From Pseudomonas cremoricolorata (GTDB taxonomy: Bacteria; Pseudomonadota; Gammaproteobacteria; Pseudomonadales; Pseudomonadaceae): a DNA stretch of 64,000 nucleotides. Numbering within the stretch: position 1 is the first letter of the stretch; every line of letters starts with the position of its first letter. The translations under genes and the position numbers were made by a program. This document shows, in pieces, positions 55,386 through 64,000 of this stretch. The notes under the pieces are model-generated. The model did not search any database and was not told the origin of the DNA. It saw only the letters and a list, made by a program, of their open reading frames with translations. The DNA lies in the NCBI RefSeq assembly GCF_000759535.1, contig NZ_CP009455.1:682001-746000 (forward strand), read 5' to 3'.

Positions 55386-55467
55386 GGCAGAACCTGTGGT
55401 TGTCGGTAATACATGGCAAATTGATGGCCGCCTGCTGACGACGGAAAAAGCTTACCGACAAAAGCAA

Positions 55468-55488
55468 ATGAATCTCGTTTAGATTCAT
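55468..55488. promoter_or_regulatory. Perfect 8-bp inverted repeat upstream of the receptor gene
   Basis: ATGAATCT-cgttt-AGATTCAT, 83 bp before the receptor ATG in an AT-rich stretch. It is a candidate operator, for example for the adjacent AraC-type regulator or an iron regulator. It does not match the Fur consensus well. Confidence 0.5.
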
Positions 55489-55589
55489 ATGCGAGAGGAA
55501 CAAGTTCGTATGCGTTGTGCTGGGGCAGGGAACTCTTGGCAACGATGGCGCGCCCGCAAAAGCACCCGAGGGGCAACTCGCCCAGCCCC

Positions 55590-56552
55590 TCAGCGCTTCT
55601 TGCCGAAGATCGACTTCGGCGTGCGACCGAAGTAGCGGGTGAAGGCCACGGTGAAGTTGTTCGGGTACTTGTAGCCGACCTGCCAGGCGGCCTGAGCCAC
55701 TTGCTGGCCGGATTCGAGCAGGGTCATGGCCTTGCGCATGCGCAGGTCGAGCAGCATCTTCGCCGGGGTGCTGTCGAACAGCTGACGAAAGCCCTCCTTG
55801 AGTTTGTGCTCGTTCATGCCGACGCTGGTGGCCAGATACTCCACCGTCAGCGGCGTGTGCAGTTGCTCGCACAGCAGGTTACGGGCGCGCTCCAGGCGCT
55901 CGATGTCCTGGGTGCTCAGCGCCGAGCCCTGACTCTGTAGCGGCGCCAGCAGGTTGAACTGCTCCGACAGCAGGCTGAGGGTATGGATGTGCAGGTCGAG
56001 GCGATTGGCCGGGTCGAGCAGGCCCGGTTGCAGGTAGCGCACCAGCGCCGCGGCATGGGCCTGGGCGGCCTGGGAACTGCGGCGAAAATCCAGACGATGC
56101 AGGCGACCACTGCCCAGTACCTGTAGGGCGCGAGCTTCGCCGACGTACTTGCACAAGGTCGGCTGGTCGATCACCACACGCAACTGCGACGTGGTTTCAT
56201 TGCCTTGATAGCGGCGTTCGCCAGGGGTGGCGCGAAAGGCGGTGATGGTGGTGTGGCCGGCTTCGAAAGCCAGATTGCTGCCGTCCTTGCCGATGAAACC
56301 CGATTTTCCCTGCAAGCCGATGGTCACCACCATCACGTGACCGTCGTGGGGGCCACAGGTCTCTTCGATCACGCTGCGCACCGGGTGGTAATGCAGCCGC
56401 CCAAGGGCCAGCCCCTGTTCCAGGCGCAACAGCTCGGAGTGACACTGGCCGAGGCCCTCATCCAGTTGCAGGCACAGCCGGCCATCGACCTGCACGCTGC
56501 GCTGACGCGGTGAGTCCAGGCCGAGGCGGCAGCTCCCTTTCGATGTGTTCAT
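55590..56552 (-). CDS. AraC-family regulator, PchR-like
   Basis: This is a 320-residue transcription factor. The N-terminal ligand domain shows VVTIGLQGKSGFIGKDG and FRATPGERRYQGNET. The C-terminal double helix-turn-helix shows LTVEYLATSVGMNEHKLKEG and QAAWQVGYKYPNNFTVAFTRYFG. This is the arrangement of PchR-type regulators, which sense a ferric siderophore and activate its receptor. It lies immediately upstream of the receptor gene on the same strand and divergent from the methyltransferase. The start is the MNTSKGSCR methionine with a GGGAG Shine-Dalgarno. Confidence 0.9.
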   Translation of the reverse strand: MNTSKGSCRLGLDSPRQRSVQVDGRLCLQLDEGLGQCHSELLRLEQGLALGRLHYHPVRSVIEETCGPHDGHVMVVTIGLQGKSGFIGKDGSNLAFEAGHTTITAFRATPGERRYQGNETTSQLRVVIDQPTLCKYVGEARALQVLGSGRLHRLDFRRSSQAAQAHAAALVRYLQPGLLDPANRLDLHIHTLSLLSEQFNLLAPLQSQGSALSTQDIERLERARNLLCEQLHTPLTVEYLATSVGMNEHKLKEGFRQLFDSTPAKMLLDLRMRKAMTLLESGQQVAQAAWQVGYKYPNNFTVAFTRYFGRTPKSIFGKKR

Positions 56553-56618
56553 GGTGATCTCCCTGGGTAGCAGCGCTCGCCACGGCGCATAGGAACGGCT
56601 CCGGCTCGCATACTTATA

Positions 56619-56637
56619 ATTAATGATTCTCATTTAA
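56619..56637. promoter_or_regulatory. Fur box in the divergent promoter
   Basis: The core AATGATtCTCATT lies in an AT-rich stretch and matches 12 of 19 positions of GATAATGATAATCATTATC, including nearly all central positions. It lies 67 bp before the AraC-gene start and 74 bp before the methyltransferase start, so it could control both. Confidence 0.7.
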
Positions 56638-56710
56638 TCTATACCACCTTTATCAGTGATCGGGCCATGGGGCGTTAGCGCGACGCCATGGCCATGAACA
56701 GGGAGTTACC

Positions 56711-57772
56711 GTGCCTCACTCTTCGAAACTGCCCGCCGATACCGCCGAGCTCAGCGCCGCCCACCCGCTGCAAGCCTGCTGGAACCTGCAATTAAGTGGC
56801 CTCGGCGCAGACGCCCTGCAGGCCGCGCTGGACTGCGCACTGTTCGACCACCTGGACGCATTCACCCGCGCCGCCGACCTGGCGCAACGCCTGACGCTGG
56901 ATGCGCACAGCACCGAGCTGATTCTCGAAGTGCTGTGGAGCCTGGCTCTACTGGAGCGCGACCCCCAGCAACCCACGCACTACCGCAACCTGCCAGTGGC
57001 CGCCCAGCACCTGAACAGTGGCGCACGGGACTACTGCGGCGATGCGCTGGCCTTCCGTCATCGGGTGATGCGCCAGACTGGCAGCCAGCTGGGCGACTAC
57101 CTGCGCAACGGCGTCAGCCGTATCGACAGCACACCTTCGGCATCGGGCCTGGCCTGGGCCAATGCAGCCCGCCTGCAGATCGCCCAGGAACAACGTGCGG
57201 TCACCGGCGAAGTGGCCTGCGCGCTGCTCGAACGCCTGCCGGAATTTCGCCAAGTGCAACGCCTGCTCGACCTCGGTGGCGGCCCCGGGCTGGTGGCCAT
57301 CGCCATGGCCAAAGCGCTGCCCGACCTGCACGGCGTTGTGTTCGATTACCCGGAAACGGCTGCGGTAGCCGCCGACAACATTTACCAGGCTGGCCTGCAG
57401 CAACGCCTCAGCGCCCAGGGTGGCGACCTCAATACCGACGACATCGGCAGCGGTTTCGACCTGATCTGGTGCTCCTCGGTACTGCATTTCGTCGACGATC
57501 TGCCCGCCTCCTTGAATCGTCTGCATGGGGCGCTGCGCCCAGGCGGGCTGCTGGTGTGCTGTCAGGCTGAAGTGCCCCGCGAACGGCAGGCCGCCGCCCA
57601 GGTGCTGCCCTACTACCTGCACATGCGTCTGCAGGGTCGCCACGTGCTCGACGAGGGCGAGCTGGCCGTGCACCTGCAACAGGTCGGCTTCTGTGGCGTG
57701 CAGCAACTGACCGGCCTGCGCTTTCCGGTGACACCGGTCAACGCCGTGATCGCACGCCGAGCGCAGGGATGA
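56711..57772 (+). CDS. SAM-dependent O-methyltransferase (acetylserotonin-MT/plant-type fold)
   Basis: This 353-residue cytoplasmic enzyme has an N-terminal winged-helix dimerisation part (ALFDHLDAFTRAADLAQRLT). The class I Rossmann domain has the SAM motif LLDLGGGPGLVAIAMAKALP, the acidic post-strand VVFDYPETAAVA and the motif IV region LIWCSSVLHFVDD. It resembles the methyltransf_2 family that methylates small phenolic or hydroxy compounds. The substrate is unknown. GTG start with GGGAG 5 nt upstream. It is co-transcribed with the MFS gene (4 bp gap) under the divergent Fur-box promoter. Confidence 0.85.
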   Translation: MPHSSKLPADTAELSAAHPLQACWNLQLSGLGADALQAALDCALFDHLDAFTRAADLAQRLTLDAHSTELILEVLWSLALLERDPQQPTHYRNLPVAAQHLNSGARDYCGDALAFRHRVMRQTGSQLGDYLRNGVSRIDSTPSASGLAWANAARLQIAQEQRAVTGEVACALLERLPEFRQVQRLLDLGGGPGLVAIAMAKALPDLHGVVFDYPETAAVAADNIYQAGLQQRLSAQGGDLNTDDIGSGFDLIWCSSVLHFVDDLPASLNRLHGALRPGGLLVCCQAEVPRERQAAAQVLPYYLHMRLQGRHVLDEGELAVHLQQVGFCGVQQLTGLRFPVTPVNAVIARRAQG

Positions 57773-57776
57773 AGCG

Positions 57777-59081
57777 ATGAACCGTACCCGCAATGCCAGC
57801 CTGCAACTGCTGTTCGGCTGGCTCAATCTGGCGCTGGCGGTGCCCAGCATCTACCTGATGTTCGGCATGCCGCTGGTGATGCGCCAGTACGGCTGGAGTG
57901 GCACTGAAATCGGCCTGTTCCAGCTGGCCGGCCTACCGGCGGTGTTCAAGTTCCTGCTGGCGGCTCCGGTGCAACGGGTACGGCTAGGTCGTGGCCACTT
58001 GGTGCACTGGCTGTTGCTGCTCGGCGTCGCGCTGCTGGTGCTGTACTGGCTGATCGGCCGGAACAACCTGATCGAACAGCGCCTGGCGCTGTTCGCCATG
58101 ACCTTCGCCATCAGCATCATCGCCACCTGGATGGACATTCCGCTCAACGCCCTGGCCGTGCAGTGGCTACCGCGCAGCGAACACCTGCGCGCCGGCAGCA
58201 TCCGCTCGGCGGCGTTGTTCCTCGGCGCCATCATCGGCGGTGGCGCGATGTTGCTGGTGCAGGCGCGGCTAGGCTGGCAGGCACCGTTCGTGATCATGGC
58301 CGCAGCGCTGCTCATTGGCGTACTGCCGCTGCTGGCCTTGCGCAAGCGAGCCGAGCTGCAGGCGCCCGAGGCGGCCCCGGCCAGTGGTCTGGTGGCCGAC
58401 TGGGTGAGCTTCTTCAGCCAGCCGGCCGCGCGCCAGTGGACCTGGTTGCTGCTGAGCGCCTTCCCGTTCATCGGTGCGGCCTGGCTCTACCTCAAGCCGC
58501 TGATGCTCGATCAGGGCCTGCCGATGCAGGAGGTCGCCTGGCTGGTGGGCATCGTTGGTGGCGCCACCGGTGCAGTGTGCAGCCTGATCGGCGGGCGTCT
58601 GGCTGGAATGCTCGGCACGGGCCGGGCGATCGTCATCTACCTGCTGGCGGCGCTGCTGGCGCTGTCGTTGCTGACCGTGACCGTTGCCCTGGGCCTGGGC
58701 CGTGGCTGGTTGCTCGCCAGTGTGCTGGCGCTGGCGGCGAGCATGGGCGCGGTCTCGGCGCTGATGTTCGGCCTGACCCTGTTCTTCAGCCGCCGCCAGC
58801 GCAGCGCCAGCGACTATGGATTGCAATCGAGCCTGTTCGTCATCACCCGCCTGGCGGCACCGGTGGCGGCCGGCCTGCTGCTCGACCGCCTGGGCTACGC
58901 CGGGATGCTGGCATGCCTGAGCGGTGGACTGCTGCTCGCTCTGCTGCTGGCCTGGCGGGTGCGCCGCAGGATCGCTGACAGTACCGAGGCATTGCTCGCA
59001 GTCGAACACCCAGGCTCTACAAGCCCACCAACGAGCGACCGGCAAACATTGCGCGATGCGGGCGAAACGCCGCGCCCGTGA
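57777..59081 (+). CDS. MFS transporter, RhtX/FptX- or AmpG-like
   Basis: This 434-residue inner-membrane protein has twelve predicted helices. The N-terminal block LNLALAVPSIYLMFGMPLVM, internal FAISIIATWMDIPLNALAVQ and LFFSRRQRSASDYGLQSSLF resemble the siderophore-importing RhtX/FptX and the related AmpG permeases. The tail is Pro/Ser/Thr-rich. Together with the TonB receptor and PchR-like regulator this suggests uptake of a ferric chelate or haem-related ligand. Export of a methylated product by the same protein cannot be excluded. Confidence 0.8.
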   Translation: MNRTRNASLQLLFGWLNLALAVPSIYLMFGMPLVMRQYGWSGTEIGLFQLAGLPAVFKFLLAAPVQRVRLGRGHLVHWLLLLGVALLVLYWLIGRNNLIEQRLALFAMTFAISIIATWMDIPLNALAVQWLPRSEHLRAGSIRSAALFLGAIIGGGAMLLVQARLGWQAPFVIMAAALLIGVLPLLALRKRAELQAPEAAPASGLVADWVSFFSQPAARQWTWLLLSAFPFIGAAWLYLKPLMLDQGLPMQEVAWLVGIVGGATGAVCSLIGGRLAGMLGTGRAIVIYLLAALLALSLLTVTVALGLGRGWLLASVLALAASMGAVSALMFGLTLFFSRRQRSASDYGLQSSLFVITRLAAPVAAGLLLDRLGYAGMLACLSGGLLLALLLAWRVRRRIADSTEALLAVEHPGSTSPPTSDRQTLRDAGETPRP

Positions 59082-59206
59082 AGCGCGCAGCGGGTGGGGT
59101 CAGGCGGATGGCAACGCGAATGAATTTTCTTCCATGCAGCCACTTGAGAACTGATTTCGTTTACCATTGTTTCCAAATATGTACCCGTAAGCGAGGAACC
59201 ACCCGC

Positions 59207-60220
59207 ATGACGAACCGCCCTCATTCGCTGCTGCGCACCCTGGCCGCCGCCGTGCTCGGTCTGGCCCTCGGCGCCCCGGCAGCCATGGCCGATGCCCCGG
59301 TCACGCTGACCATGTACAACGGCCAGCACAAGGAAATCGGCGAGGCCATCGCCAAGGCCTACGAGGCCAAGACCGGTATCCACATCAATATCCGCAAGGG
59401 CAGCAGCAACCAGCTGGCCAGCCAGATCATCGAGGAAGGCGACCGCTCGCCGGCCGACATCATCTACACCGAAGAGTCGCCGCCGTTGAACAACCTTGGC
59501 GAGCTGGGCCTGCTGGCGAAGATCGATGACGCCACCCTGAACATGCTGCCCAAGGAATACGTTGCGGCCAACGGCACCTGGATGGGCGTGACCGCGCGTA
59601 CCCGTGTGGTGGTGTTCAACCCGAAGAAGATCGACGAGAAAGACCTGCCCAAGTCGGTCATGGACTTCGCCGACCCTGAATGGGAAGGCCGCGTGGGCTT
59701 CGTGCCCACCAGCGGCGCGTTCCAGGAACAGGCGGTGGCGATCCTCAAGATGCATGGCCGTGAAGCGGCCGAAGACTGGCTGACCGGCCTGAAGGCCTTC
59801 GGCAAGACCTACACCAACAACATGGTCGCCCTCAAGGCCGTGGAGAAGGGTGAAGTCGCCGCCGTGCTGGTCAACAACTACTACTGGTACGCCCTGGAGC
59901 GCGAGCGCGGCAAGCTCGACTCCAAGCTGTACTACCTGGCCGACGGTGACGCCGGTGGCCTGGTGACCATCTCCGGCGCCGCCGCGGTCAAGGCCAGCAA
60001 GCATCCCAAGGAAGCCCAGGCACTGCTCAACTGGATGGCCAGCGAAGAAGGCCAGCGCGTCATCACCCAGACCACCGCCGAATATCCGCTGCACAAGGGC
60101 ATGGTCTCGGACCGTGGCCTCAAGCCGTTCGACGAACTGCGTCCGCCGAACATCACCCCGGCCGACCTGGGCAATGCCGAAGAAGCCCTGGAGCTGGAAC
60201 GTGAGGTCGGTCTGCTCTGA
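59207..60220 (+). CDS. Ferric iron ABC transporter periplasmic binding protein (FbpA/FutA type)
   Basis: This is a 337-residue periplasmic Fe(III)-binding protein. The signal peptide HSLLRTLAAAVLGLALGAPA ends near AMA, followed by VTLTMYNGQHKEIGEAIAKA. The type II fold shows YTEESPPLNNL and the iron-binding Tyr pair in LVNNYYWYAL. The ATG at 59207 has GAGG 9 nt upstream. It is followed without gap by the permease gene. It is part of the chromosomal core shared by P. putida strains, by recollection. Confidence 0.93.
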   Translation: MTNRPHSLLRTLAAAVLGLALGAPAAMADAPVTLTMYNGQHKEIGEAIAKAYEAKTGIHINIRKGSSNQLASQIIEEGDRSPADIIYTEESPPLNNLGELGLLAKIDDATLNMLPKEYVAANGTWMGVTARTRVVVFNPKKIDEKDLPKSVMDFADPEWEGRVGFVPTSGAFQEQAVAILKMHGREAAEDWLTGLKAFGKTYTNNMVALKAVEKGEVAAVLVNNYYWYALERERGKLDSKLYYLADGDAGGLVTISGAAAVKASKHPKEAQALLNWMASEEGQRVITQTTAEYPLHKGMVSDRGLKPFDELRPPNITPADLGNAEEALELEREVGLL

Positions 60221-61785
60221 TGACTGCCGCCCTGCCGACCCCTGCACCGCTGCGCTACGTGCCGCGGCGCAAGCGCCCCTCGATCTGGGTGGTGCTGCCT
60301 GTGCTGTTCCTGGTGGCGATGAGCCTGCTGCCATTGCTGTACGTCGCTCTCAAGGCATGGGAGGCAGGCTGGCGCGAGGCGCTGCACCTGCTCTGGCGGC
60401 CGTTCGTCTGGGGTCTGCTGCGCAACACGTTGATGCTGATGGTCGGCGTCACCGTGGCCTGCATGGTGGTCGGCATGGCGCTGGCCTGGCTGCTGGAACG
60501 CAGTGACCTGCGCGGCCGGCGCCTGTGGGGCGTGGTACTGTGCCTGCCGTTCGCGGTGCCTTCGTTCGTCAGCAGTTTCACCTGGGTGTCGCTGAGCTCC
60601 GATTTCGAGGGCCTGGGTGGGGCGATTCTGGTCATGGCGCTGTCCAAATACCCGCTGGTGTTCCTGCCGGTGGCAGCGACCCTGCGCAACGTCGACACCT
60701 CACTGGAAGAGTCGGCGCGGACCCTGGGCTGCAACCGCTGGGGGGTGTTCTTCAAGGTCACTTTGCCGCTTTTGTGGCCGGCGATGCTCGGCGGCGCGCT
60801 GTTGATCGCCCTGCACATGCTGGTGGAGTTCGGCGCCTTGTCGATTCTTGGCCTGCAGACCTTCACCACCGCCATCTACCAGCAGTTCGAACTGGAATTC
60901 AGCAACGCCAACGCTGCCATGCTCTCGGCGGTGCTGCTGGCGTTGTGCCTGGTGATGCTCTGGCTGGAGCTGCGGGTGCGTGGTAAGGCGCGTCACGTGC
61001 GCATCGGTCAGGGCGTGGCGCGGCGCGCGGCACCGATTCGCCTGAAGGGCTGGAGCGTACTGGCGCAGCTGTTCTGCCTGGGGCTGGCGATTCTCGGCAG
61101 CGGCATTCCGTTGGCGATGCTCGGCTACTGGCTGAGCGTCGGCTCGTCGGCAGCCTTCCCGGTGGCGGAAATCGGCACCGCGCTGCTCACCTCGCTGTCG
61201 GTGTCGCTGGGCGGCGCGGCGTTCTGCGTGCTGTTGGCCTTGCCGATCAGTTTCCTGGTGGTGCGTTACAAAGGTCGCCTGGCGATCTGGGCCGAGCGCC
61301 TGCCCTACCTGCTGCACGCCCTGCCCGGTCTGGTCATCGCCCTGACCCTGGTGTTCTTCGCCCTGCACTACGTGCCGGCCTTGTACCAGACCACGGCGTT
61401 GCTGATTCTGGCCTATTCGCTGCTGTTCCTGCCGCTGGCCCAGGCCCCGGTGCGTACCGCACTGAACAAGGCCTCACCGACCCTGGAAGAGGCGGCGCGC
61501 ACCCTGGGTGCCAGCAGCCTCGGCGCGTTCTGCCGAGTGACCCTGCCGATCATCTTCCCGGCCCTGGCCGCAGCCTTCGCGCTGGTGTTCCTCGACGCCA
61601 TGAAAGAGCTGACCGCAACCCTGCTGCTCAGCCCCACCGGCATGACCACCCTGGCCACCGAGGTCTGGGCGCACACGGCCAACGTCGAGTTCGCCGCCGC
61701 GGCGCCGTATGCGGCCTTGCTGATCGTGGTGTCGGGCTTGCCGGTCTATCTGCTGACGACGCGGATGTACCTGAACAAGGCGTAA
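60220..61785 (+). CDS. Ferric iron ABC transporter permease (FbpB type)
   Basis: This 521-residue inner-membrane protein is made of two fused permease halves of about six helices each. Each half carries an EAA coupling loop (LEESARTLGCNRWGVFFKVT and LEEAARTLGASSLGAFCRVT). This duplicated layout is standard for FbpB/AfuB permeases. The start overlaps the stop of the binding-protein gene (TGATG). No ATPase gene is adjacent; the next gene is a leftward chemoreceptor, so the ATPase must be encoded elsewhere. Confidence 0.93.
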   Translation: MTAALPTPAPLRYVPRRKRPSIWVVLPVLFLVAMSLLPLLYVALKAWEAGWREALHLLWRPFVWGLLRNTLMLMVGVTVACMVVGMALAWLLERSDLRGRRLWGVVLCLPFAVPSFVSSFTWVSLSSDFEGLGGAILVMALSKYPLVFLPVAATLRNVDTSLEESARTLGCNRWGVFFKVTLPLLWPAMLGGALLIALHMLVEFGALSILGLQTFTTAIYQQFELEFSNANAAMLSAVLLALCLVMLWLELRVRGKARHVRIGQGVARRAAPIRLKGWSVLAQLFCLGLAILGSGIPLAMLGYWLSVGSSAAFPVAEIGTALLTSLSVSLGGAAFCVLLALPISFLVVRYKGRLAIWAERLPYLLHALPGLVIALTLVFFALHYVPALYQTTALLILAYSLLFLPLAQAPVRTALNKASPTLEEAARTLGASSLGAFCRVTLPIIFPALAAAFALVFLDAMKELTATLLLSPTGMTTLATEVWAHTANVEFAAAAPYAALLIVVSGLPVYLLTTRMYLNKA

Positions 61786-61790
61786 ACCTG

Positions 61791-61825
61791 ATGGCCTGTC
61801 TGACCTGTAGGGTCAGGCAGGCCAT
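61791..61825. terminator. 15-bp inverted repeat between convergent permease and chemoreceptor genes
   Basis: The arms ATGGCCTGTCTGACC and GGTCAGGCAGGCCAT pair with one G-T wobble around TGTAG. There is no T tract. The right arm touches the chemoreceptor stop codon. Confidence 0.65.
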
Positions 61826-63759
61826 CACGCCCTGAACTGCCCCAGACTCGCCCGCAACTGCGCCGCCAGGTCGTCCAGCACCTTGCTGCTGGCGGTGGTC
61901 TGCATCACCACTTCGGCAGAACGCTCAGCCTGGCTATGGATGGTTTCGACCCGCCCACGCACAGCCTGTGCGCCATTGGCCTGCTGAGCCGCAGCGCGGG
62001 TAGCAAGACCAATCGCCGCATGCACTTGCTCGACCGCCGCCTGCACCGACTGCTGGCGACGCTCGTTGTCGCGCAGCACCAGCAGCCCTTCACTGGCCTT
62101 GCGCCCGGCTTGATCGATGGTCGCCACCGCTTCCTTGGCGCCTTGTTGCAGCGCGGTGATGTGCGCCTGGATATCGCCGGTCGAGCTCTGCGTCTTGCTC
62201 GCCAACGCCCGCACCTCATCGGCCACCACGGCAAAGCCGCGGCCAGTCTCGCCGGCGCGGGCCGCCTCGATGGCAGCGTTCAATGCCAGCAGGTTGGTCT
62301 GCTCGGCGATGCTATGGATCACCGTCAGCACCACCTCGATCTGCTCGCTCTGCTTGGCCAGGCGCTCGATCACCTGCGAGCCGCTATCGACCTGCCCGGC
62401 CAGGTTCTCGATCAGCCCGGCCAACTGGGTCGAGGCGCGGCTGTTTTCATCGGTGGCCTGACGAATACCCACCACTTGCTGCAACGCTGCCTGCATCGCC
62501 TGGCTTTCCGCCTGAGCCTCGTCGGCCATGCTCGACAGGTCACGCAAGCTGGCCGCCACTTCATCGCGTTGCAAGGCTGCTGCCGTGTCGGCGCCGCTGC
62601 TGCGCTGGGCCATGGCCGCGATTTCGACACCGGTGCGCTGGGCCACCTCACCGGCCTCGCGGACGATGGGCTGCAGCTTGTCGATGAAGCGATTGACCGC
62701 CGAGGCCATGTCACCGATTTCGTCGCGGCTGTCGAGCGGTACACGCTTGGTCAGGTCGCCCTCGCCTGCTGCCAGATCATCCAGCGCGGTAATCAGCAGG
62801 CGCAACTTGCTCAGCACTCGCCGGCCCAGGACCACCGCCAGCACCCCCAGCATGGCCAGTCCGACCACCGCCAGGGCCAGGCCGATGCGCCAGCGCAGTT
62901 CGCCGCTGGCCTCACGCACCGCCTGAGCGGTATTGGCCTGCATGGCGCTGGCACTGCCTTGGGCTTTTTCCAGGCGTTGGCGCAGGGTGTTGCCGCTGTC
63001 GGTGGCCGCCCCCACCAGGCTCTCGCCCACCAGTTGCTCACCGCTTGCGATCAGCGCGGCGAAGCGCTGGTCGAGGGCTTGCAGTTGCTGCTCGATGCCC
63101 GCAGTGGACACCCCCAGCAGCACCTTGCCGATTTCCGCGCCATTGGGGTTGATCGACGCTTCGACGAAATAAACCGCCGGGTCGCGGCGAGCGGCATCGA
63201 TGACCTTGTCCAAGGCGCGCTCGCCCTGGCCCTTGTCGATCAGCGCCTGGTTGATGGGGTTTTGCCGGTTGAGGTAGCGGGTCAGGTGCTGGCCCTGGGC
63301 ATCGTCGTACACGACGAACAACACATTCGGGTTGCGCTGGGCGCGCCGGGCGAAGTCCGAGAGCACCGGCACATCGCTGTCCCAGATCGCCCGCGGCGCT
63401 ACCGAGGCGAGCAGCTCGGCCATGTCGTTGGCCGACTCCTTGAGCGAGGTTTCCAGCGAAGCACGCAGTTGCTGCTGTTCGCTGTGCAGACGTTCGGACA
63501 ACCCCGCGCTCAGGCGCTGGCGGGTGCTGCTGGACAGGCTGTCGAGACCGGCGCGCACGTCCAGCCCGGCTTGCTGCAGATCAGCCGTGAGCTGGCGGCT
63601 ATCGTCGCCCAGGCGTTCGCCCAGTTCATCTTCCAGGGCGCTGACCGTGCTTCGGGTCAGTGCAACGGCCACCAGCACCTGCACCAAAAGCGCGATACCC
63701 AACGCAACGAACACAGGCCGCAGCAGGCGGCTTCGTAACAATGAAGGAATGGCAGACAC
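61825..63759 (-). CDS. Methyl-accepting chemotaxis protein
   Basis: This is a 644-residue transmembrane chemoreceptor. The first membrane helix ([19 protein letters not shown]) is followed by a periplasmic sensor domain of about 270 residues with PAS/CACHE-like content ([40 protein letters not shown]). A second helix ([20 protein letters not shown]), a HAMP domain ([20 protein letters not shown]) and a long signalling coiled coil follow, with hairpin tip [20 protein letters not shown] and [15 protein letters not shown]. No C-terminal CheR-binding pentapeptide is seen. The ligand is unknown. Confidence 0.95.
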   Translation of the reverse strand: MSAIPSLLRSRLLRPVFVALGIALLVQVLVAVALTRSTVSALEDELGERLGDDSRQLTADLQQAGLDVRAGLDSLSSSTRQRLSAGLSERLHSEQQQLRASLETSLKESANDMAELLASVAPRAIWDSDVPVLSDFARRAQRNPNVLFVVYDDAQGQHLTRYLNRQNPINQALIDKGQGERALDKVIDAARRDPAVYFVEASINPNGAEIGKVLLGVSTAGIEQQLQALDQRFAALIASGEQLVGESLVGAATDSGNTLRQRLEKAQGSASAMQANTAQAVREASGELRWRIGLALAVVGLAMLGVLAVVLGRRVLSKLRLLITALDDLAAGEGDLTKRVPLDSRDEIGDMASAVNRFIDKLQPIVREAGEVAQRTGVEIAAMAQRSSGADTAAALQRDEVAASLRDLSSMADEAQAESQAMQAALQQVVGIRQATDENSRASTQLAGLIENLAGQVDSGSQVIERLAKQSEQIEVVLTVIHSIAEQTNLLALNAAIEAARAGETGRGFAVVADEVRALASKTQSSTGDIQAHITALQQGAKEAVATIDQAGRKASEGLLVLRDNERRQQSVQAAVEQVHAAIGLATRAAAQQANGAQAVRGRVETIHSQAERSAEVVMQTTASSKVLDDLAAQLRASLGQFRA

Positions 63760-63887
63760 GGTATGACCCTCGTGTTTTCTGGCGCCACTATTTTGATGGC
63801 ATCTACAGAAACTTCTTACAGCAAGGGTTATGCCGCCACAGCAGGCGTATCGGCCAAGGTCTGGTAGCGAGTCGATCGAGCGCCCAA

Positions 63888-63923
63888 GAAAAACGCCGCG
63901 GTCCCTGGCGGGAGCGCGGCGTT
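63888..63923 (-). terminator. Rho-independent terminator of purA
   Basis: Arms AACGCCGCG / CGCGGCGTT around a 13-base loop that itself can form a CCC/GGG helix. Read leftward it is followed by a T-rich run. It lies 20 bases past the purA stop. Confidence 0.85.
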
Positions 63924-63943
63924 GGCTCAGCGGTTACGGCTGA

Positions 63944-64000
63944 TCAGGCGAACGGGTGACGCAGCACGATGGTTTCGTTGCGGTCCGGGCCTGTGGAGAT
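63944..64000 (-). CDS. purA: Adenylosuccinate synthetase, C-terminal end only
   Basis: Only the last 18 codons and the stop are inside the window. They read ISTGPDRNETIVLRHPFA, the characteristic PurA C-terminus (STGPDR..TI...HPF). The gene continues beyond base 64000. PurA makes adenylosuccinate from IMP, aspartate and GTP. Confidence 0.9.
   Translation of the reverse strand: MSTGPDRNETIVLRHPFA

Noticed and set aside
59082..59206. Search for a tRNA-Leu 3'-end duplication (att site) closing the iron island
   Set aside because: No repeat of the tRNA 3' end is visible there and no integrase gene is present.

Overview
The window reads as a high-GC gammaproteobacterial chromosome, almost certainly a Pseudomonas of the P. 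putida group. The evidence is the gene content and order: liv operon - pncB - nadE - azurin - YgiQ - dnaB - rplI - rpsR - rpsF - rlmB - rnr - tRNA-Leu - iron ABC transporter - chemoreceptor - purA. From memory this matches the P. putida core order, but no database was searched. GC is about 60-65 percent over most of the window. Local dips mark two accessory segments.

Layout. 1-9.9 kb: the 5' part of a GabP-type permease, a self-inhibited Fic AMP-transferase, a small DUF3077/DUF6124 protein behind a structured leader, an MscS-type channel, RhlE, a YedA exporter, an NYN-domain protein, a DUF2076 protein and a YciC-like membrane protein. 10.1-13.2 kb: a large autotransporter. 13.3-15.7 kb: a response regulator/hybrid histidine kinase pair. 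15.8-27.4 kb: HrpB, small lipoproteins, an AI-2E family permease, PsiF, OsmE, a ferritin, AsmA, a pentadecapeptide-repeat secreted protein, a FabR-like repressor, an AGE-family enzyme and an SDR. 27.4-33.4 kb: a 550-bp DnaA-box-rich intergenic region, then a complete livKHMGF branched-chain amino acid importer behind a textbook sigma-54 promoter and an upstream NtrC-like site. 33.5-38.7 kb: pncB-nadE, azurin, a 30-codon gene and the radical SAM protein YgiQ. 42.0-49.2 kb: the replication/ribosomal/RNA-processing block dnaB, rplI, rpsR, rpsF, rlmB, rnr. 59.2-64.0 kb: iron ABC transporter genes, a chemoreceptor and the end of purA.

The two accessory segments are the most interesting. First, between ygiQ and dnaB there is a compact RiPP-like cassette: an AT-rich leader, a 32-codon peptide gene with a good ribosome binding site, an 11-bp perfect stem-loop, a stand-alone YcaO ATP-dependent backbone-modifying enzyme and a fused ABC exporter. 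The exporter gene runs 25 bp into the end of dnaB. No E1-like partner, dehydrogenase or peptidase is present, so this would be a minimal peptide-YcaO-exporter system with an unknown product.

Second, immediately after two identical tRNA-Leu(CAG) genes there is an iron/heme segment. It holds a Slam outer-membrane translocon, its secreted hemophilin-like substrate, a TonB-dependent receptor and a PchR-like AraC regulator. Across a Fur-box-bearing divergent promoter follow an O-methyltransferase and an MFS transporter, then the conserved ferric-iron ABC transporter. Together these look like a Fur-controlled heme-capture island: Slam exports the hemophore, and the receptor retrieves it with TonB energy. 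The methyltransferase/MFS pair has no obvious assigned role.
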